A DNA stretch of 64,000 bases from CALEMW01 sp035447065 (lineage in GTDB: Bacteria; Krumholzibacteriota; Krumholzibacteriia; LZORAL124-64-63): assembly GCA_035447065.1 (NCBI GenBank), contig DAOTGJ010000005.1, forward strand, positions 1-64,000. Reading direction: 5' to 3'. The notes under the pieces are model-generated. The model made no database searches. It was not told the origin of the DNA and saw only the letters and a list, made by a program, of their open reading frames with translations. Every line of letters starts with the position of its first letter. The stretch's first letter is position 1. The translations under genes and the position numbers were made by a program. This document shows positions 40,879-49,581 of the stretch, in pieces.

Positions 40879-40884
40879 CGTGTC

Positions 40885-40970
40885 TGGTGCTCGGGGCGGG
40901 ATTTGAACCCGCACGGCTTGTGGCCACTACCCCCTCAAGATAGCGTGTCTACCAATTCCACCACCCGAGC
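40885..40970 (-). tRNA. tRNA-Leu (anticodon GAG)
   Basis: Folds as a long-variable-arm tRNA: acceptor stem GCTCGGG / CCCGAGC, D-arm with TGGTGGAATTGGTAGACA, anticodon stem CTATC / GGTAG around loop TTGAGGG (GAG), T-arm GCGGGTTCAAATCCCGC, and an encoded CCA. It reads CUC and CUU. It begins eight bases after the secG stop, the same secG-leuU order as in E. coli. Confidence 0.95.
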
Positions 40971-40978
40971 TCCACGTC

Positions 40979-41386
40979 CTAGTGCTGCTGGGCGCCGTCG
41001 CCGGCGTCCTGCTGCTGCTGCGCGCCGTCGTCCGCGGCGGCCGGCGCCTGGACGTCGCCGTCCAGCAGGCCGCCCTCCGCGGGCAGCGTGATGTCGCTGG
41101 TCAGGGTGCCGTCCTGCAGGGCGTCGCGGATGACCGAGCTGTTGCCGGCGCGGTCCGCGGTCAGGATGAACAGGACGGCCGAGGTGAGGAAGAATCCCAC
41201 CGCGAGATAGATCGTGGCCTTGTGCAGGGCCGTGCTCATGCCGCGCGAGCCGAACATCTGCTGAGGCAGGCCGCCGCCGCCGCCGAAGGCGCCCGACAGG
41301 CCGCCGCCCTTGCTGTTCTGCATCAGCACCACAACGACCAGCAGCAGGCTGATGACGACGTGCAGGAAGGTGAACAGGATGGTCAT
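40979..41386 (-). CDS. secG: preprotein translocase subunit SecG
   Basis: 135 residues, two membrane segments (about 3-23 and 55-77) joined by the conserved SKGGGLSGAFGGGG loop. The C-terminus is long, polar and Gln-rich (DDGAQQQQDAGDGAQQH). Part of the SecYEG channel. GAGGAG lies seven bases before the ATG; tRNA-Leu follows in the same transcript. Confidence 0.95.
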   Translation of the reverse strand: MTILFTFLHVVISLLLVVVVLMQNSKGGGLSGAFGGGGGLPQQMFGSRGMSTALHKATIYLAVGFFLTSAVLFILTADRAGNSSVIRDALQDGTLTSDITLPAEGGLLDGDVQAPAAADDGAQQQQDAGDGAQQH

Positions 41387-41449
41387 CTTGGTACTCCTCG
41401 CGGGACTCTCCGCAAACGAAACGCCACCGGCTCCCGGCGGCGACCGTTC

Positions 41450-41478
41450 AAGCTAACATCCGCCCCCGGTCTTGTCAA
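41450..41478 (-). promoter_or_regulatory. promoter of secG-tRNA-Leu
   Basis: Minus strand: -35 TTGACA, 17 bp, -10 TAGCTT, the same -10 as rrn P1. It lies between the pgk stop and secG. Confidence 0.7.
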
Positions 41479-41497
41479 TCCGATCCGCGCGACGGCC

Positions 41498-42694
41498 TCA
41501 GGCGTCGCTCAGGGCGGCCACGCCGGGCAGCTCCCGGCCGGCCATGAACTCCAGGGAGGCCCCGCCCCCCGTGCTGATGTGGCTGATCCGGTCCGCCAGG
41601 CCCGATTGGTTGATCGCCGCCACGGAATCGCCGCCGCCGATGACCGAGAGGGCTCCGGCGTCGGTGGCCTGGGCCACGGCCTGGGCCACGGCGCGGGTGC
41701 CGGCGGCGAAGCTGGGCATCTCGAACACGCCCAGGGGCCCGTTCCAGAAGATGGCCCGGGAGCCCGTCAGGATCTCGCGGTAGCGGGCCACGGTGCGCGG
41801 TCCCACGTCCAGGCCCATCCAGCCGTCCGGGATGTCCGTGACCAGCACGTCCTTCTGGGCGGCGTCGTCGCGGAAGTCGTCGGCCACGCGCACGTCCTCC
41901 GGCAGGACCAGGCGGGCGCGGGCGCCCTCGGCCTTGGCCAGGATGGCGCGCACGGTGTCCAGGCTCTCGGCGTCCACCAGGCTGCGGCCCACGTTCAGCC
42001 CGTGCACCTGGAAGAAGTTGAAGATCATGCCGCCGCCCAGCAGCAGGGTGTCCACCTTGTCCAGGAGCGACTCGATGATCTCCACCTTGCCCTGCACCTT
42101 GGCCCCGCCCAGCACGGCCGTGAACGGCCGCGGCGGATCCGCCATGAGCCGGCCCAGGTTGTCCAGCTCCTTCGCCATGAGCAGGCCGGCGTAGCGCTGC
42201 GGGAAGTGCAGGCCCGCCCCCACCGTGGAGGCGTGGGCCCGGTGGGCGGCGCCGAAGGCGTCGTTCACGTAGGCGTCGCCCAGCGCCGCCAGGTCCGCGG
42301 CGAAGCGCGGATCGTTCTCCGTCTCGGCCGCGGCGTAGCGCAGGTTCTCCAGCAGCAGGGTCTCGCCGGGCTGCAGCTCGGCGGCGCGGGCGCGGGCGTC
42401 GTCGCCCACGGTGTCCTTCGCGAAGCGCACGGGGGTGTCCAGCAGCTCGGCCAGGCGGTCCGCCACCGGGCGCAGGGACATCTCCGGCACGGGCTTGCCC
42501 TTGGGACGGCCCAGATGGCTCATGAGGATCAGGGACCCGCCGCCGTCCAGGACCTTGCGGACGGAGGGCAGGGCGGCGCGGATGCGGGTGTCGTCGGTGA
42601 TGGCCCCGGCCCCGTCCAGGGGCACGTTGAAGTCCACGCGCATGAGCACCTTGAGGCCGCGCGCATCGAGCCGATCGAGTCCCAACTTCTTCAT
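41498..42694 (-). CDS. pgk: phosphoglycerate kinase
   Basis: Glycolytic enzyme of 398 residues making ATP from 1,3-bisphosphoglycerate. Seen: VLMRVDFNVPLD near the start, SHLGRPKGK, ENLRYAAAETENDP, LGGAKVQGKVEII, and the nucleotide-binding GGGDSVAAINQ near the C-terminus. ATG with GGAGG six bases upstream. Has its own promoter. Confidence 0.97.
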   Translation of the reverse strand: MKKLGLDRLDARGLKVLMRVDFNVPLDGAGAITDDTRIRAALPSVRKVLDGGGSLILMSHLGRPKGKPVPEMSLRPVADRLAELLDTPVRFAKDTVGDDARARAAELQPGETLLLENLRYAAAETENDPRFAADLAALGDAYVNDAFGAAHRAHASTVGAGLHFPQRYAGLLMAKELDNLGRLMADPPRPFTAVLGGAKVQGKVEIIESLLDKVDTLLLGGGMIFNFFQVHGLNVGRSLVDAESLDTVRAILAKAEGARARLVLPEDVRVADDFRDDAAQKDVLVTDIPDGWMGLDVGPRTVARYREILTGSRAIFWNGPLGVFEMPSFAAGTRAVAQAVAQATDAGALSVIGGGDSVAAINQSGLADRISHISTGGGASLEFMAGRELPGVAALSDA

Positions 42695-42737
42695 CCGGAG
42701 CCTCCCCGTCGTGTGGATGCCTGGGTCGCGCGTCGGG

Positions 42738-42766
42738 ATGGTAGGCGCGCCCCAACCCACTGTCAA
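42738..42766 (-). promoter_or_regulatory. promoter of pgk
   Basis: Minus strand: -35 TTGACA, 17 bp, -10 TACCAT; start near 42731. The -35 overlaps the comF stop. Confidence 0.7.
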
Positions 42767-43473
42767 GCCGACGCCAGGGCCAGGCCGCAGGCCACCACGC
42801 CGCTCACCTCCCATCCCCTGCGGCGGAGCAGGGCGGCGGCCGCCGCGGCCGTGGCGCCGGTGGTGACCAGATCGTCCACCAGCAGCAGGGGCGGCGCGCC
42901 GCAGGGCGGGGACGGCGCCGCGAAGGCGTCGCTCACGTTGCGGGCGCGCACGGCGTCGTCCGCCGCGAGCTTGGCCTGCTGGGGCGTGGCCCGGGTGCGC
43001 GTCAGCACGTCGGTACGCACCGTCCCCGCGCCGCCGGCGGCCAGCAGACGGGCCAGCAGCACGGCCTGGTCGAACCCGCGTTCGCGACGGCGGGAGGCGT
43101 GCACGGGCAGCGGCACCAGGGCGCAGCCGTCGGCGTGCTCCCCCGCCAGCGCGACGGCCCGCCCCGCCAGCAGCGCCAACGGCCAGGCGGCGCCGCGCAC
43201 GCCGTGGTACTTCCAGCCTGAAACCAAGCCCACGAGACGGGCCCCGGTGGGGGCGCCGGCCCAGACGCGGCAGCCCGCCCGGTCCCCGTGCAGCGGGCCC
43301 TCCACCCGCAGGCCGCGGTAGCAGCCCCGGCAGAGATGGGGACGGTCCCAGACGCGCAGGTCCGGGACCAGGCGGCCCGGAGGCAACGGATGGTCCTCAC
43401 GTCCGCAGAGCAGGCAGCGCTCGGGCGCGAGCACGTCGACCAGGGACACGGCAAGCAGGCGTCGCCACGGCAC
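42763..43473 (-). CDS. ComF family phosphoribosyltransferase-like protein
   Basis: 236 residues. N-terminal cysteine pairs CLLCG and CRGC suggest a zinc knuckle; the C-terminal half is a type I phosphoribosyltransferase fold with the PRPP loop LLLVDDLVTTGATA. Family blocks LVPLPVHASRRRERGFDQ and TRTRATPQQAKL are present. ComF/GntX proteins are linked to DNA uptake and use of external DNA. GTG start with AGGAG seven bases upstream. Last gene of the mreB-to-comF series. Confidence 0.9.
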   Translation of the reverse strand: MPWRRLLAVSLVDVLAPERCLLCGREDHPLPPGRLVPDLRVWDRPHLCRGCYRGLRVEGPLHGDRAGCRVWAGAPTGARLVGLVSGWKYHGVRGAAWPLALLAGRAVALAGEHADGCALVPLPVHASRRRERGFDQAVLLARLLAAGGAGTVRTDVLTRTRATPQQAKLAADDAVRARNVSDAFAAPSPPCGAPPLLLVDDLVTTGATAAAAAALLRRRGWEVSGVVACGLALASA

Positions 43474-43508
43474 GGCAACGCTCCTGTCCGGGAGGGGATG
43501 GAGGGAGG

Positions 43509-44399
43509 TCAGAGGGCGGCGGCCAGCGCCCGTTCCATGAGCTGCAGGGGCGGCGTCATCTCGAACCACCAGCCGAAGGCGGCCGCCCCCTGGTGCAGCA
43601 GGACCTGCAGGCCGTCCTGGCGGTGCCACCCGGACGGACGCTTGCCCACGCCCTGGCGCCCGTACCGCATGTCGAGCAGGAAGGAGGTGGCGCCGCGGGC
43701 CGAACGCAGCACGGGCGCCACGCTCACGCCCTCGGGCACGCAGGCCACGGCGGCCGCGGTGCGGTCGCGGGGCAGGTCCAGGGACGCCCAGGGCGCCAGC
43801 TCCACCGGCGCGCCGTCCAGGCCGCCGTCGCGCAGCCAGGCCGCGAAGGCCTGCCGCGAGGCGCCTTCGCGGGCCGCCACGACCACGCGCTCCGCCCCCA
43901 TGTCCAGCAGCGCCGCCGCGGCGGCGCGGGCCGAACCGCCGGCCCCCAGCACCACGCCCAGGAAGCCGGGCAGCAGCTCCCAGGGCCGCAGGGCGGCGAT
44001 CACGCCCGCCACGTCGGTGTTGTGCCCGGTCCAGCCGTCGGCGCGCACGCGCACGGTGTTCACGGCGCCCAGGCGGCGGGCCTCCGGCGTCCAGGCGTCG
44101 CACAGGGCGCTCATGCGCTCCTTGTGGGGCACGGTCACGTTGAAGCCCCGCAGGCCCAGGCCCCAGGCGGCCTTGCGGAACTGGGGCAGCTCCTCGGCCC
44201 GCACCTGCAGCCGCACGTAGTCGGCCACGAAGTCCTCGGCGTCCAGGGCCGCGTTCTGGAAGGCCGGAGAGAGGGAGTGGGCCACCGGATCCCCCACCAC
44301 GCCGAAGAGGATGCGCTTGGTGCGCCAGGGCCGCCCCTCGCTCAGCAGCGCGCCCGCCCGCGGCGCCAGGGTGAGCAGCTGCGGCCGGCGGTCAGCCAT
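43509..44399 (-). CDS. aroE: shikimate dehydrogenase
   Basis: NADPH-dependent step of the shikimate pathway; 296 aa. Substrate site HSLSP, NVTVPHK with the catalytic Lys, GHNTDVAG, the nucleotide loop LGAGGSARAAA, and QGAAAFGWW near the C-terminus. An extra about 25 residues lie before the usual FGVVGDPV. It overlaps lgt by eight bases. Confidence 0.94.
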   Translation of the reverse strand: MADRRPQLLTLAPRAGALLSEGRPWRTKRILFGVVGDPVAHSLSPAFQNAALDAEDFVADYVRLQVRAEELPQFRKAAWGLGLRGFNVTVPHKERMSALCDAWTPEARRLGAVNTVRVRADGWTGHNTDVAGVIAALRPWELLPGFLGVVLGAGGSARAAAAALLDMGAERVVVAAREGASRQAFAAWLRDGGLDGAPVELAPWASLDLPRDRTAAAVACVPEGVSVAPVLRSARGATSFLLDMRYGRQGVGKRPSGWHRQDGLQVLLHQGAAAFGWWFEMTPPLQLMERALAAAL

Positions 44400-45147
44400 G
44401 CCGGTCCTCCCCGCGCCGCGCCAGCACCACGAGGCCCGCCAGGATCAGCGCCGCGCTGATGAGCTGGCTGGTGGTCAGGCCCAGGGCGTGCACCGCCGAG
44501 GGCTCGTAGTCGCGGAAGAGATCCACCACGGTGCGCGAGAGGCCGTAGAGGATCAGGAAGCGGCCGAAGGTGCCGCCCACGCGCCGATCCCGCCGCTCCC
44601 ACAGCAGCAGCAGGCCCCAGATCAGGAAGCCGCCCAGGGAGCTGTAGATCTGCGCGGGGTGCAGCGCCTCGCCGGGATGCAGCCGTCCCGCCTCGCAGGC
44701 CGCCGGGAACACCACGCCCAGGGGCCCGTCCGTGGGCGCGCCGTAGCAGCAGCCGTTGAAGAAGCACCCCAGGCGCGTGATGCCGATGCCCAGCACCACC
44801 TGCGGCGCCAGCACGTCGGCCAGGCGCAGGAAGCCGATGCCCCGCCGGCGGCAGAACCACACCACCGCCGCGATGGCGCCCAGGATCCCGCCGTACAGCG
44901 TCAGCCCGCCGCGCCAGAGCAGGAACATCTCCCACCACGGATCGAAGCTGTCCAGGTGCGTGAGCACGAAGAACAGGCGCACGCCGATCAGCGACGACAC
45001 CATCACCGTGAAGGCGGCGTCCAGGACGGTGTCGCGGTCCAGGCCGCGGGAGCTCCCGCGGCGCACGCTGAGCCAGATGCCCAGGCCGAAGCTCACGGCG
45101 AGCAGCAGCCCCCAGGTCTTCACGGGTCCCAACAGCACCGGATGCAC
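44392..45147 (-). CDS. lgt: prolipoprotein diacylglyceryl transferase
   Basis: Membrane enzyme (251 aa, about seven spans) adding diacylglycerol to the lipobox cysteine of lipoproteins such as those encoded nearby. Signature ITRLGCFFNGCCYGAPT and GLTLYGGILGAIAAV are visible. GTG start. It lies between rodA and aroE. Confidence 0.93.
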   Translation of the reverse strand: MHPVLLGPVKTWGLLLAVSFGLGIWLSVRRGSSRGLDRDTVLDAAFTVMVSSLIGVRLFFVLTHLDSFDPWWEMFLLWRGGLTLYGGILGAIAAVVWFCRRRGIGFLRLADVLAPQVVLGIGITRLGCFFNGCCYGAPTDGPLGVVFPAACEAGRLHPGEALHPAQIYSSLGGFLIWGLLLLWERRDRRVGGTFGRFLILYGLSRTVVDLFRDYEPSAVHALGLTTSQLISAALILAGLVVLARRGEDRHG

Positions 45148-45165
45148 GACGTCCCCCCGCGGCGT

Positions 45166-46443
45166 TCAGGACTCGAAGCTGCGCGAGCCCACGTTGATCA
45201 GCAGCCCCAGCATGAAGCTGGAGACCAGGAAGTTGGAGCCGCCGTAGCTCATGAACGGCAGCGGCAGGCCCGTGACCGGCATCAGCCCCGTGGTGATGGA
45301 GATGTTCACCACCACGTGGAACGTGAAGTACGTCACCACGCCGATGGCCAGCAGCGCGTTGAACGGCCTGCGCGCCTTGGTGGCCACGGTCACGCCCTTG
45401 AGGATCAGCGTCAGGAAGATGGCCAGCAGCGCCGCCGCCCCCACCAGCCCGAGCTCCTCGCCCACCACGGAGAAGATGAAGTCGGTGTGCCGTTCCGGCA
45501 AGAACGCCAGTCCCTTCTGGGTCCCCTGCAGGTACTGGGTGCCGAACACGCCCCCGCTGCCGATGGCGATCTTGGACTGGATGGCCTGATACCCCGCCCC
45601 CTGCGGATACTTCTCCGGCTGGAAGAAGCTCAGGATGCGCGCCTGCTGATAACCCTTCAGCCCCGCCCAGAACACGCTGGTGCCGATCCCGCTGGCGATG
45701 TTCACCAGCAGCAGCAGGATGCTCTCCAGCAGCCGGAACCGCGCCACCGACAGCGCCGCCAGCAGCACCAGCAGGTACACCGCCCACGGCCAGGGCTGCC
45801 CCATGAGGATGCGCTCCGAGTAGAAGCTGAAGCCCGCGCTGAGCAGCGGCGAGGCCGTGCACAGCAGCACCACCCAGGACAGCCCGTACCAGAACACGAT
45901 GCCCAGCCAGATGGCCAGGAAGACCAGACTCGTGCCCAGATCGGGCTCCTTGAGCACCAGGGCCAGGGGAGCCATCATCAGCAGGGCGCTGCCGGCCAGG
46001 GGCAGCAGCCTCTGGTCGCCGGGAGCGCTGCGCCCCAGCACCCGCGCCAGCATCAGGATCAGCATGATCTTGGCCGGTTCCGACGGTTGGATGCGCACGG
46101 GCCCCAGGGCGAACCAGCGCCGCGAGCCCGCCACCTCCGGCGCCGCCACTAGCACCAGGGCCAGCACCGCCAGGGTCAGACCGAAGAGCAGCGGCGCCGA
46201 TTCCTCCAGCAGGTGCAGCGGCAGCCGCATGGCCGTGAGCAGGGCCGTCCAGCCCAGGAGGATCCACACCACCTGGCGCCAGAACACGGTCTTGGAGACC
46301 ACCGGGGCCACCTCCTGGTAGGAGCCGTGCAGCCCCTCGGTCACGCTCCAGAGCACGGCCAGGCTGAACAGGCAGAGCAGGGCGTAGAGGGCCAGGAAGC
46401 CGGCCGAGCCGCCGGACGACTTGCGGGGCAGCACCAGCTTCAA
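45166..46443 (-). CDS. rodA: rod-shape peptidoglycan glycosyltransferase RodA
   Basis: SEDS-family glycan polymerase, 425 aa, about ten membrane segments. Family blocks RRWFALGPVRIQPSEPAKI, KEPDLGTSLVF, LPERHTDFIFSVVGEELG and the C-terminal GLPLPFMSYGGSNF are intact. TTG start, with GGGGAGG seven bases upstream and a TTGA overlap with the PBP2 stop. Works with PBP2 and the MreBCD system. Confidence 0.95.
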   Translation of the reverse strand: MKLVLPRKSSGGSAGFLALYALLCLFSLAVLWSVTEGLHGSYQEVAPVVSKTVFWRQVVWILLGWTALLTAMRLPLHLLEESAPLLFGLTLAVLALVLVAAPEVAGSRRWFALGPVRIQPSEPAKIMLILMLARVLGRSAPGDQRLLPLAGSALLMMAPLALVLKEPDLGTSLVFLAIWLGIVFWYGLSWVVLLCTASPLLSAGFSFYSERILMGQPWPWAVYLLVLLAALSVARFRLLESILLLLVNIASGIGTSVFWAGLKGYQQARILSFFQPEKYPQGAGYQAIQSKIAIGSGGVFGTQYLQGTQKGLAFLPERHTDFIFSVVGEELGLVGAAALLAIFLTLILKGVTVATKARRPFNALLAIGVVTYFTFHVVVNISITTGLMPVTGLPLPFMSYGGSNFLVSSFMLGLLINVGSRSFES

Positions 46444-48206
46444 GGCCGCACCTCCCCGCGCTCGCGCCACTCGAAGTAGTCGGCCAGCCAGGATGCCGCC
46501 ACCGGCGCGGCCACCGCGCCGCCGTGGCCGGCGTGCTCCAGGATCACGGCCATGGCCACCTGAGGATCCGACGACGGCGCGAAGCAGACGAACCAGGCGT
46601 GGTCCTCGCCGTGCGGGTTCTGGGCCGTGCCGGTCTTGCCGGAGACGTCCACCGCCTCCAGCTGCGCCCGCGTGCCGGTGCCCATGTCCACCACCTGGTG
46701 CATGGTGTCGCGCACCCAGTTCAGATCCGACGCCTTGAACGGCAGCGGCACCGGCGGCGGCGGCGGTCCGTCGTCGGCCACCAGGCGCGGCTGCAGGGCG
46801 GCGTCGCCCAGGGCCACGCGCGCGGTCAGCACGGCCATCTGCAGGGGCGTGACCAGGATCTCCCCCTGTCCGATGGAGTTGTTCAGCAGCACGCCGCGCG
46901 TCCAGCGGCCCTTGCCGTAGCGCTCGTCGTACCACGCGGAATCCGGCACGATGCCCGCGGCCTCGCCGCGCAGGGGAACGCCGGTGCGCTGGCCCAGGCC
47001 CAGCAGCAGGGCCGTCCGTTTCAGCGCCTCCAGGTCCAGCAGCTGCACCACCTGATAGTAGAAGACGTCGCAGGAGTGGACCAGGGCCCCGGCGTGGTTC
47101 AGGTAGCCGTGGCCGCTGAGCTTCCAGCAGCGGAACACGCGGTTGCCGAAGCGGTAGCCGCCGAAGCACGGATCCAGGCTCGTGCCCGGCGTGGCCACGC
47201 CGTGGGACAGGGCGCAGAGCGACGTGACGATCTTGTAGGGCGACGCCGGCGGATAGGTGGCCTGCACCAGGCGGTTGAGCAGCGGGTGCTCGGGGTCGTT
47301 GCGCAGGCTCTCCCAATCCTCCAGGCTGATGCCGCGGGTGAAGAGGTTGGCGTCGTAGGTGGGCAGGCTCACCGCGGCCAGCACGTCGCCCGTGGGCAGC
47401 TCCAGGGCCACCGCGCAGCCGGGCCGGCCCGCCATGGCCACGGACAGGGACTCCTGCAGCGCCGCGGACAGGGTCAGGCGCACGTCGTGGCCGGGGATCA
47501 GTTCGCGGCTCACCAGGCGGCTCTGCCCCACCTCCACGCCCAGGGCGTCCACCTCGCGCACGTGCAGGCCGTCGCGGCCGCGCAGCGTGTCCTCCAGGGT
47601 GGCCTCCAGGCCCTCGCGGCCGATGGTGTCGCCGGAGAGGTAGCGCGGGAACTCGGGATCCAGGTCGCGGAAGCGCTCCACCTCCTCCGCGGTGACCTCG
47701 CCCGTGTAGCCGATGAGGTGGGCGAAGAGCGGGCCGCGGGGATAGCGGCGCCACGGCTTGGCGTCCACCGACACGCCCGGCAGCCGCCGCGCGTTCTCGC
47801 GCACCAGCGCGATCTGGGCCATGCCGGCGTCGGACACCAGGGTGAGCTGGGGACGGCCCGCCGCCTTCTGGCGCGCCAGGCGCTCCAGGGTGGACTCGGG
47901 ATCCAGGCCGAACCACTCCATGAGCATGGTCAGGGTGCTGTCCGGGCCGGCGTCGGTCAGGCAGCCGCGCTGGAGCACCACGCTGGAGCGGAACACGTTG
48001 TCGGCGAGCACCGCGCCGTCGCGGTCGGTGATGTTGCCGCGCGGCGCGCGCACCCGCGTCTCCACCTCCACGTTGCCGGTGGCCTGGGCGCGGAACTCCT
48101 CGCGCTTGATCACCTGCATGTAGAAGAGGTTGGCCAGGATCACGCCGAAGGCGAGCACCACCACGCCGCGGAAGATCATGGGCTGGATGCGGGGCTGGTC
48201 CACCAA
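46440..48206 (-). CDS. mrdA: penicillin-binding protein 2 (elongasome transpeptidase)
   Basis: 588 residues: one N-terminal membrane segment (about 11-29), a PBP dimerisation/pedestal region (RAPRGNITDRDGAVLADN) and a class B transpeptidase domain. Active-site boxes: SPYK (nucleophile Ser), SCD, and KTGT in VSGKTGTAQNP. TTG (48206) has AGGAG at eight bases; the GTG one codon on is also possible. Partner of RodA, encoded next. Confidence 0.95.
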   Translation of the reverse strand: MVDQPRIQPMIFRGVVVLAFGVILANLFYMQVIKREEFRAQATGNVEVETRVRAPRGNITDRDGAVLADNVFRSSVVLQRGCLTDAGPDSTLTMLMEWFGLDPESTLERLARQKAAGRPQLTLVSDAGMAQIALVRENARRLPGVSVDAKPWRRYPRGPLFAHLIGYTGEVTAEEVERFRDLDPEFPRYLSGDTIGREGLEATLEDTLRGRDGLHVREVDALGVEVGQSRLVSRELIPGHDVRLTLSAALQESLSVAMAGRPGCAVALELPTGDVLAAVSLPTYDANLFTRGISLEDWESLRNDPEHPLLNRLVQATYPPASPYKIVTSLCALSHGVATPGTSLDPCFGGYRFGNRVFRCWKLSGHGYLNHAGALVHSCDVFYYQVVQLLDLEALKRTALLLGLGQRTGVPLRGEAAGIVPDSAWYDERYGKGRWTRGVLLNNSIGQGEILVTPLQMAVLTARVALGDAALQPRLVADDGPPPPPVPLPFKASDLNWVRDTMHQVVDMGTGTRAQLEAVDVSGKTGTAQNPHGEDHAWFVCFAPSSDPQVAMAVILEHAGHGGAVAAPVAASWLADYFEWRERGEVRP

Positions 48207-48222
48207 CGGAAGCGCTCCTCGG

Positions 48223-48714
48223 TCAATCGCTGCGGCGGAGCATGCCCGCCAGCTCGGCCACGCGCATGGCCACCACGCCCACGGCCGCCGTGGCCAGGGC
48301 CGACGGGAGCACCTGCAGCACCAGCGGGCGCAGGAACGGCGCGTCCAGGGCCATGGCGCTGGCCGCCAGCCGCACCGTGTCGTGGACGAAGGCCAGGAGC
48401 GCCAGGCCGCCGAACTCCACCAGGGGCATGCCCGGCACCAGCCGCTCGCGGAAGCGTCCCACGGCGAAGCCGGCCAGGGTCTTGAGCAGGGCCTGCAGGC
48501 CCAGCAGGTTGGGCACGCCGCTGTCCTGGATCAGCCCCAGCACGAAGCCGCCCAGCACGCCCACCAGCGTGCCCTCGGCCATGACCAGGATCACCAGGCC
48601 GATGAGCGCGAAGTCCGGCGCCACGCCGCCCACGCTCAGCACCGGCGCCAGGAAGGTCTCGCCCACCAGCGCCAGGATGCCCAGCCGCAGCAGATTCAGC
48701 AGGCGGCGGCTCAC
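48223..48714 (-). CDS. mreD: rod-shape-determining protein MreD
   Basis: 163 residues, about five membrane segments, hydrophobic throughout with polar ends. Identified by place between mreC and mrdA plus the family-like GGFVLGLIQDSGVPNLLGLQAL. GTG start in GTGA overlap with mreC. Confidence 0.88.
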   Translation of the reverse strand: MSRRLLNLLRLGILALVGETFLAPVLSVGGVAPDFALIGLVILVMAEGTLVGVLGGFVLGLIQDSGVPNLLGLQALLKTLAGFAVGRFRERLVPGMPLVEFGGLALLAFVHDTVRLAASAMALDAPFLRPLVLQVLPSALATAAVGVVAMRVAELAGMLRRSD

Positions 48715-49577
48715 GGCGCGGCCTCCGCGGGTGCGGCCGGCGCCTCGCCGTCGGCCACCAGCCAGTCGCCGCGGCCCAGGACCACGAACACGATGTCGAG
48801 CTCCGACAGGTCCGCCAGCGGCTCCACCGTCACGCTCTTGAAGAGCTTCCACTTGTGCAGGCCCACCCGCGAGACGCGCGCCACGGGCAGCCCGCGCGGC
48901 ATGCTGGGGATGGCCTCGGCGTCGCCGCCGGCCTGGGTGGGCAGATCGCTGGTGATCAGCAGGTCCGTGGCCACGATGTCCTCGTCGCGCCCCACCATGG
49001 TCAGCTCGAACACGCCGCCCTGGGGCCGCAGGATGCCGGCCAGCCCCGTGCGCTCCACCTGGCAGCACACGGCGAAGCCCGGCGAGGTGATCAGCTCCAC
49101 CCACGCCGCGTTGGGCGCGGCGGCGCGCACCACGCGGCCCACCAGCCCGGCGTCCGTCATCACCGGCTGGTGCTCGCGCCAGGCCACGGGCTCCGGCGCG
49201 TGGATCTTCACCAGGGTGGCGGTGGGGTCCACCTGCAGGCGCTCCACCTCGCACGGCACCAGGCGGGCGGGGTCCTGATCCGCGAAGCCCAGGGCGCGGC
49301 GCAGGCGGTCGCGTTCGCGGCGCAGGCGGTCGGCCGCCGCCGCGTCCACCTCCATGGCCCGCACTTGCGCGTGCAGCCGCGCGTTCTCCCCGCGCAGATC
49401 CACCAGCCCTTCGGCGAAGCGCACGGTGCGCGTCCAGGGGCTGGTGAGCACGCGCGAAAGCACGTCGGCCACGGCGGTCTTCTGGTTCAGGGGCAGGGCC
49501 AGCAGGGCGAGGGCGCTGAAGGCGCACACCCCCAGCGCCAGGCGCTCCATGGCACGGGACTGGGGGGCGGCGGGCAC
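48711..49577 (-). CDS. mreC: rod-shape-determining protein MreC
   Basis: 288 residues: a membrane segment (about 10-30), a coiled coil (about 55-95, ENARLHAQVRAMEVDAAAADRL) and two small beta-barrel domains with DAGLVGRVVRA and a C-terminal ELDIVFVVL. It links MreB inside to the wall synthases outside. The GTG start has AAGGA eight bases upstream, lying in the mreB tail. Confidence 0.93.
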   Translation of the reverse strand: MPAAPQSRAMERLALGVCAFSALALLALPLNQKTAVADVLSRVLTSPWTRTVRFAEGLVDLRGENARLHAQVRAMEVDAAAADRLRRERDRLRRALGFADQDPARLVPCEVERLQVDPTATLVKIHAPEPVAWREHQPVMTDAGLVGRVVRAAAPNAAWVELITSPGFAVCCQVERTGLAGILRPQGGVFELTMVGRDEDIVATDLLITSDLPTQAGGDAEAIPSMPRGLPVARVSRVGLHKWKLFKSVTVEPLADLSELDIVFVVLGRGDWLVADGEAPAAPAEAAP

Positions 49578-49581
49578 GCGT

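Noticed and set aside
40196..40884. Insertion-sequence or integration site next to tRNA-Leu
   Set aside because: The tRNA 3' end is followed by a normal terminator; no integrase, transposase or direct repeat of the tRNA end was seen.
41387..41449. Small protein-coding gene between secG and pgk
   Set aside because: The gap is explained by the secG promoter and leader; no start codon with a ribosome site opens a useful frame.
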